NCBI GenBank assembly: GCA_022579005.1
Contig: MU402012.1
Span: forward strand, 1 to 11,008
From: Poronia punctata
Lineage: Eukaryota > Ascomycota > Sordariomycetes > Xylariales > Xylariaceae
Reading direction: 5' to 3'
Length of the DNA stretch: 11,008 bases
Both the position numbers and the translations under genes were made by a program. Below the pieces are notes generated by a model. It saw only the letters and a list, made by a program, of their open reading frames with translations, did not search any database and had not been told where the DNA came from. Each line of letters starts with the position of its first letter. Positions within the stretch are counted from its first letter, which is position 1. Of this stretch, positions 1 to 9,071 are shown piece after piece.

Positions 1-1097
1 CACTTTATTAGTTAGTTTTAATTTTATATTAAAGCTAAAGTAAAAAAAAAGCAAGGTATTAGCTTTTTTTTTAAAAAAAAAACTTTTTAAGTAAGCAAGT
101 TAAAGTAAGATTAATTAATATATTTAAGCAATATATTTTAAGTTTTTATTTATAAAAAACTTAATAAAGCTTATAGTTAAAAAAAAAGCATTAACTTAAG
201 CTAATAAGCTTTAAAGCTGCTTTATATACTTAATAAGTATTAGCTTGCTTAAATTTAGTAGTTTTAAAAATTTTTATTTTTAAGTATATATTAAGTACTA
301 AATAAATATAATAATTAAAGTAATAACTTTTTAGTTATTTTTATTAACTAAGCTAAAAAGTTAAATAGTAGCTATAATAAAGTAAATAAAAAGCTTATTA
401 TATTATAATAGTTAGTAGTACTAATTTAGTTTAGCATTTTAGTAGTTAATATTTTATTAGTAAGTAAGTTGCTTAGTTAGCGTAACTAAGTTTTTTTTTG
501 CTAAAAAGATTATAAGTAAATATATAATAAAAAGTAAAGTTTTTTTAAGCTATAATAATTAGTAGTGCTTATAATTTAAAGTAATAAAGTATTTAGCTAT
601 TTATTATAAACTAATAATAACTTTATTGCTAATATTAGTAACTTAAAAAGTTTAATTAATAAATTAGCAATTATTAATTTTTAAGCTAGCTATTAGTATT
701 TAAAAAATAATGCTAGCAAGTTAGCTTTTATAGTTAAAAAGTTAAATAAGCTTTTTTAAATAAGTTAATAAAGCTTTAAGTTATTTATAAAGTAGTAAAG
801 CTAATAAAGTATTAATAAAAAAGTAAGCATTTACTTTAGTATTATATAAAGTAATAGTTTATATTTTAAAGCTATTAATTTAAATTTAAATAAAACGTTT
901 AAATTTAATAGTTTTATTTTTGCTACTTAATTTAGTTATAATAAATATATAAGCTATTATAAAAACTTAAAGTAGCTAAGCTAGTTTTTTAATTTATTAA
1001 ACAAAGTAATTTTTAAAAAAGCTATTTTTTTAACTAAAACATTTTTTTTTACTTTTTTTATTAGTTTAGCAAAAAAAGCGTTAATTTAAAGTTAAAA
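1..1097 (-). pseudogene. Decayed sequence downstream of element C gag (expected protease/pol)
   Basis: This stretch follows the zinc knuckle in the minus-strand direction, where a protease and the start of pol should lie. Translations of all frames are broken by many TAA/TAG stops. I found no D-S/T-G protease motif and no reverse transcriptase block. The immediate continuation after the knuckle stays fairly open for some 80 codons in the knuckle frame, which suggests that the coding region continues, but I cannot name a domain. No gene on the plus strand is supported. Confidence 0.35.
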
Positions 1098-2200
1098 ACA
1101 ATTTTTAATTATATAGCCTTTTTTATTATAGTTAAAGCAAGTATTATTTTTTTAGTAAACTTTTTTTTTAGTTTTAAATAGCTACTTATAAATAGCAAGC
1201 TTTAAAGTAAAAATAAAAAGTTTTTAGTTTAAAGTTATATTTTTATAAAGTTATACTGCTAGCTTAGCTTTAGCTTTTTGCTTTTAGTTTTTAACTTATT
1301 AATTAAGCATTTTTTTTTAAAAAAACTTATAAAAAGTTTTATAAAAAATGCTTAAGTTATAAACATAAAAGCAAAAAACATAGCTAATTAAAATTTTTAT
1401 ATTATAATATAGCTTTTTTTTTAAAAAAAAGTATAGTTTATAAGCTTAAATTAATAATTTAATAAAATAGCTAATATAAACTTAAATATTTTAAATAAAA
1501 AGATTATTAAAGTTTATAGTAATAAGCTTTTAAGTAGCAGCTTTTACTTAGTTAATTAATTTATAAATAGTTTTAAAAACTTAAATTATTTTAATAATAT
1601 ATATAAAGCTTACTTTATAGTTATAAGCACTAAAACATACTTTAACTTGCTACTAAAGCTAGCTAAAAAAGTATATAAATATATATTTTAGTTATTATTT
1701 TTTATTATAAAAAGTGCGCACGTTAAAGTTAAGCTTTAAAGCAATTATTTAAACCTAACTATTAAAGTTATTAGTTTTTTTATTAAAAATTAAAAGTTTA
1801 AAACTTTTAGCTTAAGATTTTTTTTTAAAGTAAAGGTTTAGTATATTAATTAAAGTAGTAATAAGCTAAAAAATAAAGTTAGCAGCTAAGCTTTAAGTAA
1901 TAAAAGTGCTTTTATTAAAAGTATTGCTTAGTAAAGTAGTATATTTTTTAAAGGTTATAGTATAGTTGCTAGCAAAAGTGCTTTTTATGTTAACTTATAT
2001 ATTAATTTAGTTTAGCTTATTTTATATTTATTAAAATTTAGCTAAAAAAGCTTAAAAAGCTATAATATTTAAGTTAATTAGATTAAGTACTAAAGCTTAT
2101 TTTTTAGTAAAAAAAATAAGCTAGTTAGCTATGCTAATAATAAAAGCTACTAAAGCAGCAAAGTTGTTTGCAGCTTTTATAGTATTAAACTATTAATTAA
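1098..2200 (-). pseudogene. Element C gag with CCHC zinc knuckle, inactivated
   Basis: Gag builds the virus-like particle, and its zinc knuckle binds the element's RNA. From about 2192 down to 1850 one minus-strand frame reads for about 110 codons with only TAA/TAG interruptions. It starts with an Ala/Asn-rich stretch (such as AANNFAALVAFIISIA) and continues into a part resembling the retrotransposon gag core (IFNKKTNNFNS, then a stop where Trp would be expected). At 1098-1139 the translation is CFNYNKKGYIIKNC, which matches the C-x2-C-x4-H-x4-C spacing exactly. The second Cys and the His are both Tyr, as G to A at TGT/TGC and C to T at CAT/CAC would give. A frame change lies between about 1500 and 1140, possibly an indel in an A-run. 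The true start codon cannot be placed. It is certainly non-functional. Confidence 0.66.
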
Positions 2201-2327
2201 GTTTATTTTTTTCTTTTTTGTTAAAGTTAAAATTGTTTTTTTTTTTTTTAACTTAAAGTTATTAAAAATAAAAGTATTAGTTATAGCAAAGAAACCGTTT
2301 TTTATAGTAATAAGTTAGGTTATTTAC

Positions 2328-2345
2328 TATATACTATAGTATATA
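2328..2345. repeat. 18-bp perfect palindrome
   Basis: TATATACTATAGTATATA is a perfect inverted repeat. It lies upstream of element C gag, in the part expected to hold the end of the 5' LTR, the primer binding site and the leader. In DNA this rich in TA, palindromes arise easily, so a function is not implied. Confidence 0.4.
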
Positions 2346-2599
2346 AAGTTTTAAGTTAATTAGTTACGTATAAATATTAGTTATATATATAAAGTTTAGT
2401 TAAGTTAAGTTAGTTTAAAGTTAATAATTTTATTTTTTAGCTGCTAAATTTAGCAAAAAGTATAAAGTAAGTAGTAAATTAATTATATAAAAGCAATTAA
2501 TTAATAAAACCTAAAATAGTATAATAATTAGTAAGGCTTAATAGCTATATATTAACGCTATATAAAAAATTTTAAGTTAAAAAGAAAAAAAAAAAACTA

Positions 2600-2802
2600 G
2601 CTATGCTAAAATCTATTTTTTTGCTACTTATATATAAATACTTAGCTAAAAATATAAGTATATAACTAATTAAATTGTTTTGCTAGGTAGGTCTAGCTAA
2701 GCAAGGGCGGTATTTGGTACTACCTCGGACCTACCTTATAATAACGTGCGTAGTTTGTAGGTTATATAACTGTTCCCTTGGTTACATAACCTTAAACTAA
2801 CA
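2600..2802 (-). repeat. Candidate LTR edge of element C (left limit not determined)
   Basis: On the minus strand the sequence begins TGTTAG at 2802 (CTAACA at 2797-2802 on the plus strand), which fits the TG...CA ends of fungal LTRs. A TATA-like run (TATATAAATA on the plus strand, 2631-2640, and AT-rich on both strands) lies about 165 bases inside. The bases just before it in element direction (CGGCTATGCC) are not a polypurine tract. That favours the 5' LTR of element C over the 3' LTR of element B, with GGCAT at 2803-2807 as a possible target-site copy. No matching second LTR is visible in the window and the inner end cannot be placed, so this is an inference from one edge and the neighbouring gag. 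Confidence 0.35.
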
Positions 2803-2820
2803 GGCATAGCCGTTATACTT
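2676..2820. repeat. Weakly mutated island with two inverted repeats
   Basis: This stretch keeps GG, CC, CG, CA and TG dinucleotides that are nearly absent around it, so it escaped most RIP. It holds two imperfect hairpins. AGGTAGGTC (2685-2693) pairs with GACCTACCT (2728-2736), nine bases. AGGTTATATAAC (2759-2770) pairs with GTTACATAACCT (2781-2792), twelve bases with one mismatch. It lies at the proposed outer edge of element C's LTR. Possible causes are few RIP target sites, low copy number of this LTR edge, or a short unique segment trapped between elements. No protein or tRNA can be read from it. Confidence 0.7.
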
Positions 2821-2829
2821 TATATACTA

Positions 2830-3365
2830 AAGCTTTAATTATTTTAAAATATACGCTATTTAAGTTTTATTATAAAGCTAGCAATAAATTAATTTATTTG
2901 CAATCTAAGTATTTAAAATAGTAAAAATAAATAGCTATTTTAACTATTTAATTTTTTTACTTTAATATTTTATTAGTTTATAAGTAATAAGCTATTAATA
3001 TTAAAAGCCTAGCTTTAAAACCTTTTTAAAGTTTTTTTTAAAAAGCTAAAGTAAATTTTTAGTTTTAATTTAAAATAATACTTAAAAAAACACTTTAGTT
3101 AGTAGTTAAGGTAGCTTAAATAAATACTTTAGCTTAGTTTTTTATAGTATACTTTATATTACCTAGTAGCAACAATAACTTTTTAAATATAATATAAATA
3201 ATTATTATTAAAGTATTAAAATATTTTTATTTTTTTAACTTTTATAGTAAGTTAGTTAATTTAACTTTTAAAAGTTTTATAATAAAGTTAATAGTAATAG
3301 TTTTTATAAGTTAAAAGTCTGCTAGTTAAGTAGCTTAGTATAAGCTATATAGCTTTTTTTATAAT
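2830..3365 (-). pseudogene. Decayed region after the element B integrase zinc finger
   Basis: In the element direction this follows the HHCC finger, where the catalytic core of integrase (D, D, E residues) should be. One frame reads on with scattered TAA/TAG codons, but I could not align it with confidence to the core motifs, nor find a chromodomain. The coding part may end before the LTR-like edge near 2802, or be cut by the insertion of element C. I see nothing else here. Confidence 0.4.
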
Positions 3366-3502
3366 ATTGCGCAAAGCTTATAAGTGTTATAGTAATTAAT
3401 ATACTTTTTAACTAGTTTTATTTTCTTTTAAATTAAGTATTGTTTTAAGTTTTATAGCATACGTTATTTTTTAAAGTAATGTTTATTATTATAAGCAGTA
3501 GC
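3366..3502 (-). pseudogene. Element B integrase N-terminal HHCC zinc finger
   Basis: Integrase inserts the element's cDNA into the host genome, and its N-terminal zinc finger helps the enzyme form multimers. One minus-strand frame reads ATAYNNKHYFKK, a stop, RML, a stop, NLKQYLI, and further on KKYINYYNTYKLCAI. The spacing fits H-x3-H followed by C-x2-C, with the first His and both Cys replaced by Tyr (TAT), the change expected from CAT to TAT and TGT to TAT. The stops are TAA where CAA, CAG or TGG would be expected. It sits downstream of RNase H as in Ty3/gypsy pol. The same frame reads without shift through the finger. Non-functional. Confidence 0.72.
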
Positions 3503-3824
3503 TATAAACATACTAATAAGGTTTTTTAAAATATATAGCTACTAGTTATTTTTTTAGTTAATGTTATATATTAACTTGTTAATAATTATAAAAAAGTAGC
3601 CTAGCTTAAAAAAGTTAACAATGTTTTTATTGTTTTTTTTTTAAATTTGTTAAAAGATCTAGCTATATTTTAAGTTTTTTTTATATTTTTTTTTAAACTT
3701 TTTTTTTATTTTTAAGTTTATTATAGTAATAGTTTTTATAACTAACTATACTTAGTTAAAAGTTAGCTTTTTATTTAACTAAACTACTTTTTTATTTTTG
3801 TTTATTTTATTAGTAACATTTTAA

Positions 3825-4400
3825 AAATAGCTTAAAGCGTTAAGTATAAAATTAAGCTGTTTTAATATATAGTAGGTTTGTAGTTTATATTATAATAAAT
3901 AAATTAAAGCGTTAATTAGTTTTTTATTTGCTTAATTTATTAAAGCTATATTAAAACTAGTTTAGTTAAAAATATTTTTAGTAGTAAAGTAGTTTATAAG
4001 TATTATTATAAAGTTATTTAATGCTTTAATTATAGTTTTTAGCTGTTTATAAGCTTAAATAATGTAAGCTACTTTTATTTTTAAAAGTTTATATTTTAAT
4101 TTTAGCTATAAAAGTAAATAGCTTAAAAATATTATAAGTTTTATTTAAATATTTAAAATAATTACTTTAAGCTGCTATTTATATCTTTTTTTAATATAAA
4201 ATAATATAACTTTAAAGCTTTTTTTTAATAAAGCGTTAACTTATATAAAAAGTATTTTAGCTAGATTATAGTGCTTAAAAATAGTATGCTTATATATTAA
4301 ATCTTATACTGCTTAAAAAAACTTTATTTTAACTTTTATTAGCTTAAAATAAGTTAATTAAATATAAGCTTGCTGCTTTTTTAAGTTATTATTTATAACT
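3825..4400 (-). pseudogene. Element B RNase H domain, inactivated
   Basis: RNase H removes the RNA template during reverse transcription. The minus strand reads blocks such as FKHYNLAKILFIQVNALLKK (near 4250), where the family has a conserved Val-Asp-Ala-Ser; the Asp reads Asn here. Further on, ANKKLINALIYLL and LNFILNALSYF (about 3945 to 3825) match the family's end of RNase H, normally closing with Pro-Asp-Ala-Leu-Ser-Arg. Asp to Asn and Pro to Leu are G to A and C to T changes. It follows the RT in order and spacing. This wording is typical of a fungal Ty3/gypsy group that I recognise from general knowledge; the match was not tested by a search. Confidence 0.74.
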
Positions 4401-5000
4401 TTTTTTTTTTTACAGCCTTTATTTAATAAAGCTATTTTTTGCTTTTATAAAGGTTTTATATATTAAGTATAGTATAGCAGTAGTATTTAAAAAAAGCTGC
4501 TGCTTTTAAAGTATTGTTTTAAAGCTTTTAAGTTATTTAAAAAGGCTAGGTTTTAAAAGGCTGCTAACTAATATTTAGTTGTTGCTATTTTAAAAAAATT
4601 AACGTAAAAGCTTAGTAATTTAACTAAAAAGTATTTTAAAAACAATTTTTTTAAAAATATTAAAATGCGTTTTTATTTAAAAAAGTTAAATACCTTATAA
4701 AAGTGCTTTAAGTAACTAGCTTTATTATTTAAAAATATTATAATATTATTAATAAAAGCTTAGCAAAATAAGCAATATAGTTTTAGCATTTTGTTTATAA
4801 ACCTTTAAATATACGCAAGTAAATTATAAAAGCTTATAAGTATAACAATTAAGCGTTTTAAACTTTAAAAGCTTACTATAATAAATTTGTTTTTATAGTT
4901 TAAATACACTTTAAATTAATAAAAAAACGCTATAGCATTTATTATAGTAATATATTTTTTTTTACATACTAATTTAATTACTTTAAATTAAAGCAGTAGT
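4400..5000 (-). pseudogene. Element B reverse transcriptase, inactivated
   Basis: Reverse transcriptase copies the element's RNA into cDNA inside the particle. From about 4970 to 4420 one minus-strand frame of about 180 codons reads through with only TAA/TAG stops. Recognisable blocks in order are KKYITIINAIAFFYQFKVY (about 4970-4910; the family has Asp in the first catalytic motif where INA stands), SFYNLLAYI followed by a stop and RFINKML, and AFINNIIIF with the catalytic Tyr/Phe-x-Asp-Asp site reading F-I-N-N at 4745-4756. Next come the 'connection' blocks KALKQYFKSSSFF and LLYYTQYIKPL (about 4530-4440). All catalytic Asp codons are AAT, the product of GAT or GAC hit on the opposite strand. 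The absence of frameshifts shows decay by point mutation only. Confidence 0.82.
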
Positions 5001-6840
5001 AAATAGTTATTAAAAATTACTATTTTATTAAAAGCTTATAAGTTTATTATAAATTTAGTTTAAACTTTTCTTTTTACTTAATAATATACTATAAACGTTA
5101 AGTAAGCAAAAAAGCTTAGTTTATTAACCTATTTTATTTTACTTTATTTATAAAGCTTATTAAATACTTTATTAACTATTACTTTATTTTTTATACTAAA
5201 AAAATAAAGTTAGCTATTTAATTTTATTTATTACTAATTATTTACTAATAGTATTTTTATTTAGTTATTTTTTAAAATATTTATAATGCTTTAATTAGTT
5301 TAAATTTTTAAAAAGTCTTTTAAAATTTAAAGGATTTTACTTATTATAGTATTAGTTTTAGCGTAAATAAATTAGCTATTTAGTTTAGCAATCTCCTTTT
5401 TTTTAAAAAGCTTTTAAATTTTTATAGTTAAAAAGAATTTAATTACTTTAAAATATTTATTAGCTATTTTTTTATTTTTATTGCTTTTTTTAATTTAGTT
5501 TTTCTTATTTTTAAAGGTTTAAGTATTAAATACTTTTATAACTTTTAGTTAAATTATAATATTTTATAGCTTTTTACTTAAAGTAAAGTATTTTTTAATA
5601 GCTAGTGCTGCGTATAAAGGTTAGTTAAAAATACTTATGCTAATAAAGCATTTAATTAGTACCTTGCTTATAACTTTTATTTTATTAAAAGCTTTTATAA
5701 AAAATAGTATTTATAATAAAATTATAGCTATAGCTATTACTTTTAAATAACTTTTTTAAGTAGCTTTTTATATTTTAGTTTTTATTTATTTATTAATAGT
5801 GCTTATTTAAGTGCTTTATTTAACTTTTTTTAGTTTAAGTAAAAAGTTAGCTATAATAATAATATTTAAAGTTATTAATTTTATAAATAAAAAAACTGCG
5901 TTTTTATAGCTAAAATTAAAAGTAAAATTTTTATTTAAAAGTAGTAACTTATATAAAGTAAGTGCTAATAAGGTTTTTTTAAGGCCTAGGATTACTTTTT
6001 AAGCTAAGGTTACCTTTTAAATGTAAAGATATAAGCATAGTTAAATTTTAAAAAAAGTTTTAAATTTTTTTATAGTATTAAAGCTAATTAATTAAGTTTT
6101 AAAATCGATTTTAGCTTTATAAGTATTGTTAAAATCTGTTTTTAACAATATATAAAATTTTATAGTGTTTTTAATAACTTATGCTAATATTATAAATTTA
6201 ATTTATTTATTTTTTTTAATATTATTTAATCCTACTATATATATTTATAAAGTAGCTTATTTAGTATATTTAATACAACCTTTGCTAATATTTTAAACCT
6301 TGCTTAACTATTTTTTAATAAAGTATTTAATTGTTTTTAGTAAGTTTTAAGTAATAATATTTTAGCTTATACTTATATTAAAATAAATAGTAGTTTTAAG
6401 TACGTTAAAGTGTAAGCAAACCAAAATATATAAATAAAAGTACTAAGATTAACTAATAAGTTTTTTTATTTAAATTTTTAAAGGAGTAAATATATATATA
6501 TTAGGTCTTAGGTGCTTTAAGTTTATAGGTTTAATTAAGTAAGCTTTTTTATTAAGTGTTAACAACTTTTTTTAACATTTATCTAAGTGCTTAAATAGCT
6601 AATTTTATAATTTAAAAGATTTGTTATATTTTATATAAGTGCTTTTTAGTAATCTTAATTTAAGTATATTTTATAATTTAATTAGTTACTTTAAGCATTT
6701 CTTACAATGTTTTTATTTTTTTTTAATTGCTAAAAAGGTTGCTATAATGCTTATACTTAAAGTTATAATTTATAATTATAAATGCTTAGTTTAATTTTAA
6801 ACTAAAATCACTGCTATTAAATAAGTTTAATAAGTCTTTT
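5000..6840 (-). pseudogene. Decayed middle of element B (gag end / protease expected)
   Basis: The region lies between the gag-like low-complexity part and the RT. Its plus strand stays T-rich, so the minus strand is A-rich like the coding strand of the RT part. Just before the RT, a block near 5030-4990 (FNKIVIFNNYLLLL) resembles the Tyr-Pro-Leu-Pro segment that precedes the first RT motif. Further right I could read only fragments and found neither a convincing D-S/T-G protease site nor a zinc knuckle. Lys- and Gln/stop-rich stretches around 5700-5450 suggest a hydrophilic protein. No plus-strand gene is supported. Confidence 0.4.
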
Positions 6841-7160
6841 TTTTTAATTTAAGGTTTTTAAAGTTATTTTCTTTTACTAGATTTAAATAGTCCTTTTTTT
6901 TGTTTTTATTTTTAAATTTGTTTTTATTTTAAGGTTTATTTTTATTTTAGGACTTATTTTTATTTTTATTTTTAATTTTTAAATTAATATTTGTTTTTTT
7001 TATAATTATTTTTATAGTAGCTATAGTTATAGCTACTACGATTGCAACTTTTATTGCGTTTATTTTCTTGCTAGCAGCTTTTTTTTTTCTTATTGCTTTT
7101 ATTATTATTTAATTAGTCTTTAAAAAAGTTGTTTAGCTATTTTTTTTGTTTTTTTTTTTT
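6840..7160 (-). pseudogene. Low-complexity hydrophilic coding remnant (gag-like) of element B
   Basis: The plus strand is almost pure T with repeated TTTTTATTTTTA units. On the minus strand this translates to runs of Lys and Asn such as INLKIKNKNKNK and KNKFKNKNKKK. Undoing G to A changes would make many of these Asp and Glu, so a disordered, highly charged segment is likely. Charged linkers of this kind occur in retrotransposon gag proteins, and the position upstream of RT fits. There is no motif to prove it. A simple-sequence A/T tract is the alternative. Confidence 0.42.
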
Positions 7161-8000
7161 AAATTTGCAAATATATTAACTTAGCTACTAACAAAAATAT
7201 AGCTTTTTTATATAATAAGAGCTTTAAATATTTGCTAAAGCTTTTTTTCTAATTTAATATAAGCACGTTTTACTTTAAAAAAAGGTTTATAGCTAACTAT
7301 GCTATAGTAATTACTTTTATTTAGTTAAAGTTGTTACTTACTAATAAATAACTTGCTTTAGCATATTAAAGTTTTTTTTAAAAGTACTTTTTTAATATGT
7401 TTTTATTATAAGCAATATTTTTTAGTTTAAGTTAAAGTAAGTTACTTTTTTTAGTAGCAATATTAAAAGCTATAGTAAAGCGTTAGCTAAAATAGTTTAT
7501 TATACTTTTAATACTTTTATTATAAAGTAAACTTTTTTTTTTACTATAAAAACTAAATTTTACTATTTAGCTATAGCTTTTTTTAATAAAATTAATTATA
7601 GTTATACTAGTTAATTTTTACTAATATTGCTATTAATACTTTTTAATATTACGTTAACTTTGTTAATAAAAGCCTATATATTTATATAAATAATTTTAAA
7701 TTTTATATTAACCTAGCTAAAGTTTTTTAAGTTTTTAAAGTTAAGTATAAAAGTTTTTATATTTTTTTTTTTAATTTAAATATATTAGCTATTTAAGTTT
7801 ATACTAAAAAGTAAAGCAAAGCTTTTTTTATATTAATATTTATTACTTTTTAAAGGACTAAGTAGTTTTAAAAGGCTAAGTAGTCTTATAAAGCCGGATA
7901 GATTTTTAAAAAGGCCTTTAGGTTATTTTTAAAGTGCTCTTTAAAGTACTTTTTTTAAAAAACTATTTTTATTGTTATTAAGGTTTTTAGCAAGATTGCT
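7160..8000 (-). pseudogene. Possible start of element B gag
   Basis: The minus strand continues fairly open in the direction of the charged segment, with TAA/TAG stops in place of Gln/Trp codons. I could not align any part to a known gag core, and the start codon and 5' LTR are not visible. The assignment rests on position and on the shared strand bias with the rest of element B. Confidence 0.3.
7854..7945. repeat. 18-nt period degenerate repeat, less mutated
   Basis: AAGGACTAAGTAGTTTTA is followed directly by AAAGGCTAAGTAGTCTTA and a more diverged third unit containing GCCGGATAGA. On the minus strand this gives a six-residue period (YPAL, stop, D; YLAF, stop, N; YLVL, stop, K). GG, CC and CCGG survive here, so the patch is less mutated than its surroundings. 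A repeat within a protein-coding stretch of element B is the simplest reading. Confidence 0.5.
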
Positions 8001-8190
8001 AGCTAAGGCTTTTTGCTGCTAATTTAACTATACATATATTATAAAAAATTAAGTTTTTTTATTATAATTAAAATAACTTTTAAAGCTATTTATTTATTTA
8101 ATAAGTTTAGTTAAAAGTTTAATTAAAAAGTTTATAAATTAGACTTAAAAATAGTTATTTTATAATAATATATACTTTATTAACTAAAAG

Positions 8191-8226
8191 TTAACTTATA
8201 ATAACAGGTTAGCTTATAATAACAAG
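8191..8226. repeat. Tandem duplication of 18 bp
   Basis: TTAACTTATAATAACAGG at 8191-8208 is followed directly by TTAGCTTATAATAACAAG at 8209-8226, with two differences, both G/A. Each unit contains TATAATAACA, which read on the minus strand begins TGTTATTATA, an LTR-like start. It could be a simple tandem duplication or two overlapping insertion edges. Confidence 0.6.
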
Positions 8227-9008
8227 TTAAAATTTTTATAAAAGTTGTTAAAATTAGCTAAAATAGTATAACTTAAAAAAAAACTTTTAAAGTTTTAAAA
8301 TTTTTGCTAAAAAGCTTTTATTACTAATATAAGTTAGTATGTGTTTATATGCTAAATAAGGTTTAATTAAGCTATTTTTAGTTATTACTTTAATTAACGC
8401 GCTTGCGCTTATATTAGTGCAAGTATAAGTATAAATATTATTATTAAAAAATTTAGTATTACTAGCTTGCTTTAGGCAGCTTAAATAAACTAGTTTAACT
8501 TACTTATTATTGCTTTTATATTTTTATTTAAAGCTTATAGTTAGTTATATATAAGTTTTACTTAATTTACTAAGTAATTAATATAGCTAGTAACGTGTTT
8601 ATTAAACTTTTTTTACTTTTATTTATTTTATTTTAGTTGCTTTTAACTAGCTTTATTATTTTTTTATTTTTTAACCTTTTTAGCGCTTATTATATATAAT
8701 CTAAATTAATTAAAGTTATAAAGCAAAAGGTTGCAAAGTAGAAAATCTTATAAAAAATTGTATAAAAGTTTACATAGTAAGTTTAGTAGCGTTAAAGTAT
8801 TAACTTTATATTAAGTTTAAAACTTAAAGCTTAATTTCTTATTATTACTAAAGTGCCTTAGCATAGTAAAAGTACTATTAGCACTTTTATTCTTTTTACT
8901 TATTATATATATTTAACTAAATTAACTTTTTTTAATTAACTTAAAAAATAAATAAAAAATAAATATAAAAAGCAAACAAAATATAAAAAGTAAAGCGTTT
9001 AATATAAA

Positions 9009-9071
9009 TTTAAAAAAATAGGTATTTTTACATAATACTATTATAATAATAACAAGTTTAAAAAAATAGGT
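9009..9071. repeat. Direct repeat of 15 bp, 48 bp apart
   Basis: TTTAAAAAAATAGGT occurs at 9009-9023 and again at 9057-9071. The 48-bp spacing is a multiple of three and could reflect a repeated peptide on the plus strand. In sequence this biased it may equally be chance. No function is assigned. Confidence 0.35.

Larger units (their letters stand above)
1..2802 (-). mobile_element. Element C: 5' part of a decayed Ty3/gypsy-like LTR retrotransposon
   Basis: Read on the minus strand, the order is an LTR-like edge at 2802, an untranslated stretch, a gag reading frame (about 2200 down to 1100) ending in a CCHC zinc knuckle, then about 1.1 kb of further decayed sequence that leaves the window at base 1. 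This is the normal 5' to 3' order of an LTR retrotransposon, so protease and polymerase would be expected from about 1090 into the DNA left of the window. I could not recognise a protease motif in 1-1090. The element type is inferred from gag with a single CCHC knuckle. Copia-type elements also carry such knuckles, so the assignment to Ty3/gypsy is weaker here than for elements A and B. Confidence 0.62.
2830..8000 (-). mobile_element. Element B: near-complete decayed Ty3/gypsy retrotransposon
   Basis: Minus-strand translation gives, in element order, a low-complexity hydrophilic gag-like part (about 7900 to 6840), an undetermined middle (6840 to about 5000, where a zinc knuckle or protease would be expected), reverse transcriptase (about 5000 to 4400), RNase H (about 4400 to 3825) and an integrase zinc finger (3502 to 3366). 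The order RT, RNase H, integrase defines the Ty3/gypsy superfamily; Copia places integrase first. The RT/RNase H wording differs clearly from that of element A, so these are two families. Both outer limits are estimates, because no LTR pair could be matched. Confidence 0.75.

Noticed and set aside
2686..2735. Hairpin with arms GGTAGGTC and GACCTACC as a tRNA or structured RNA
   Set aside because: No cloverleaf with D, anticodon and T arms can be formed, and there is no T-loop GTTCRA box; the better reading is an LTR-edge inverted repeat.
5450..5990. Tyrosine recombinase (DUF3435 / Starship captain) C-terminus on the minus strand
   Set aside because: Some Lys/Gln-rich stretches looked similar, but no R...HxxR...Y signature could be found, and the stretch lies between gag-like and RT parts of element B.
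8191..8226. CRISPR-like repeat
   Set aside because: Only two directly adjacent copies, no spacers, and the context is eukaryotic transposon DNA.
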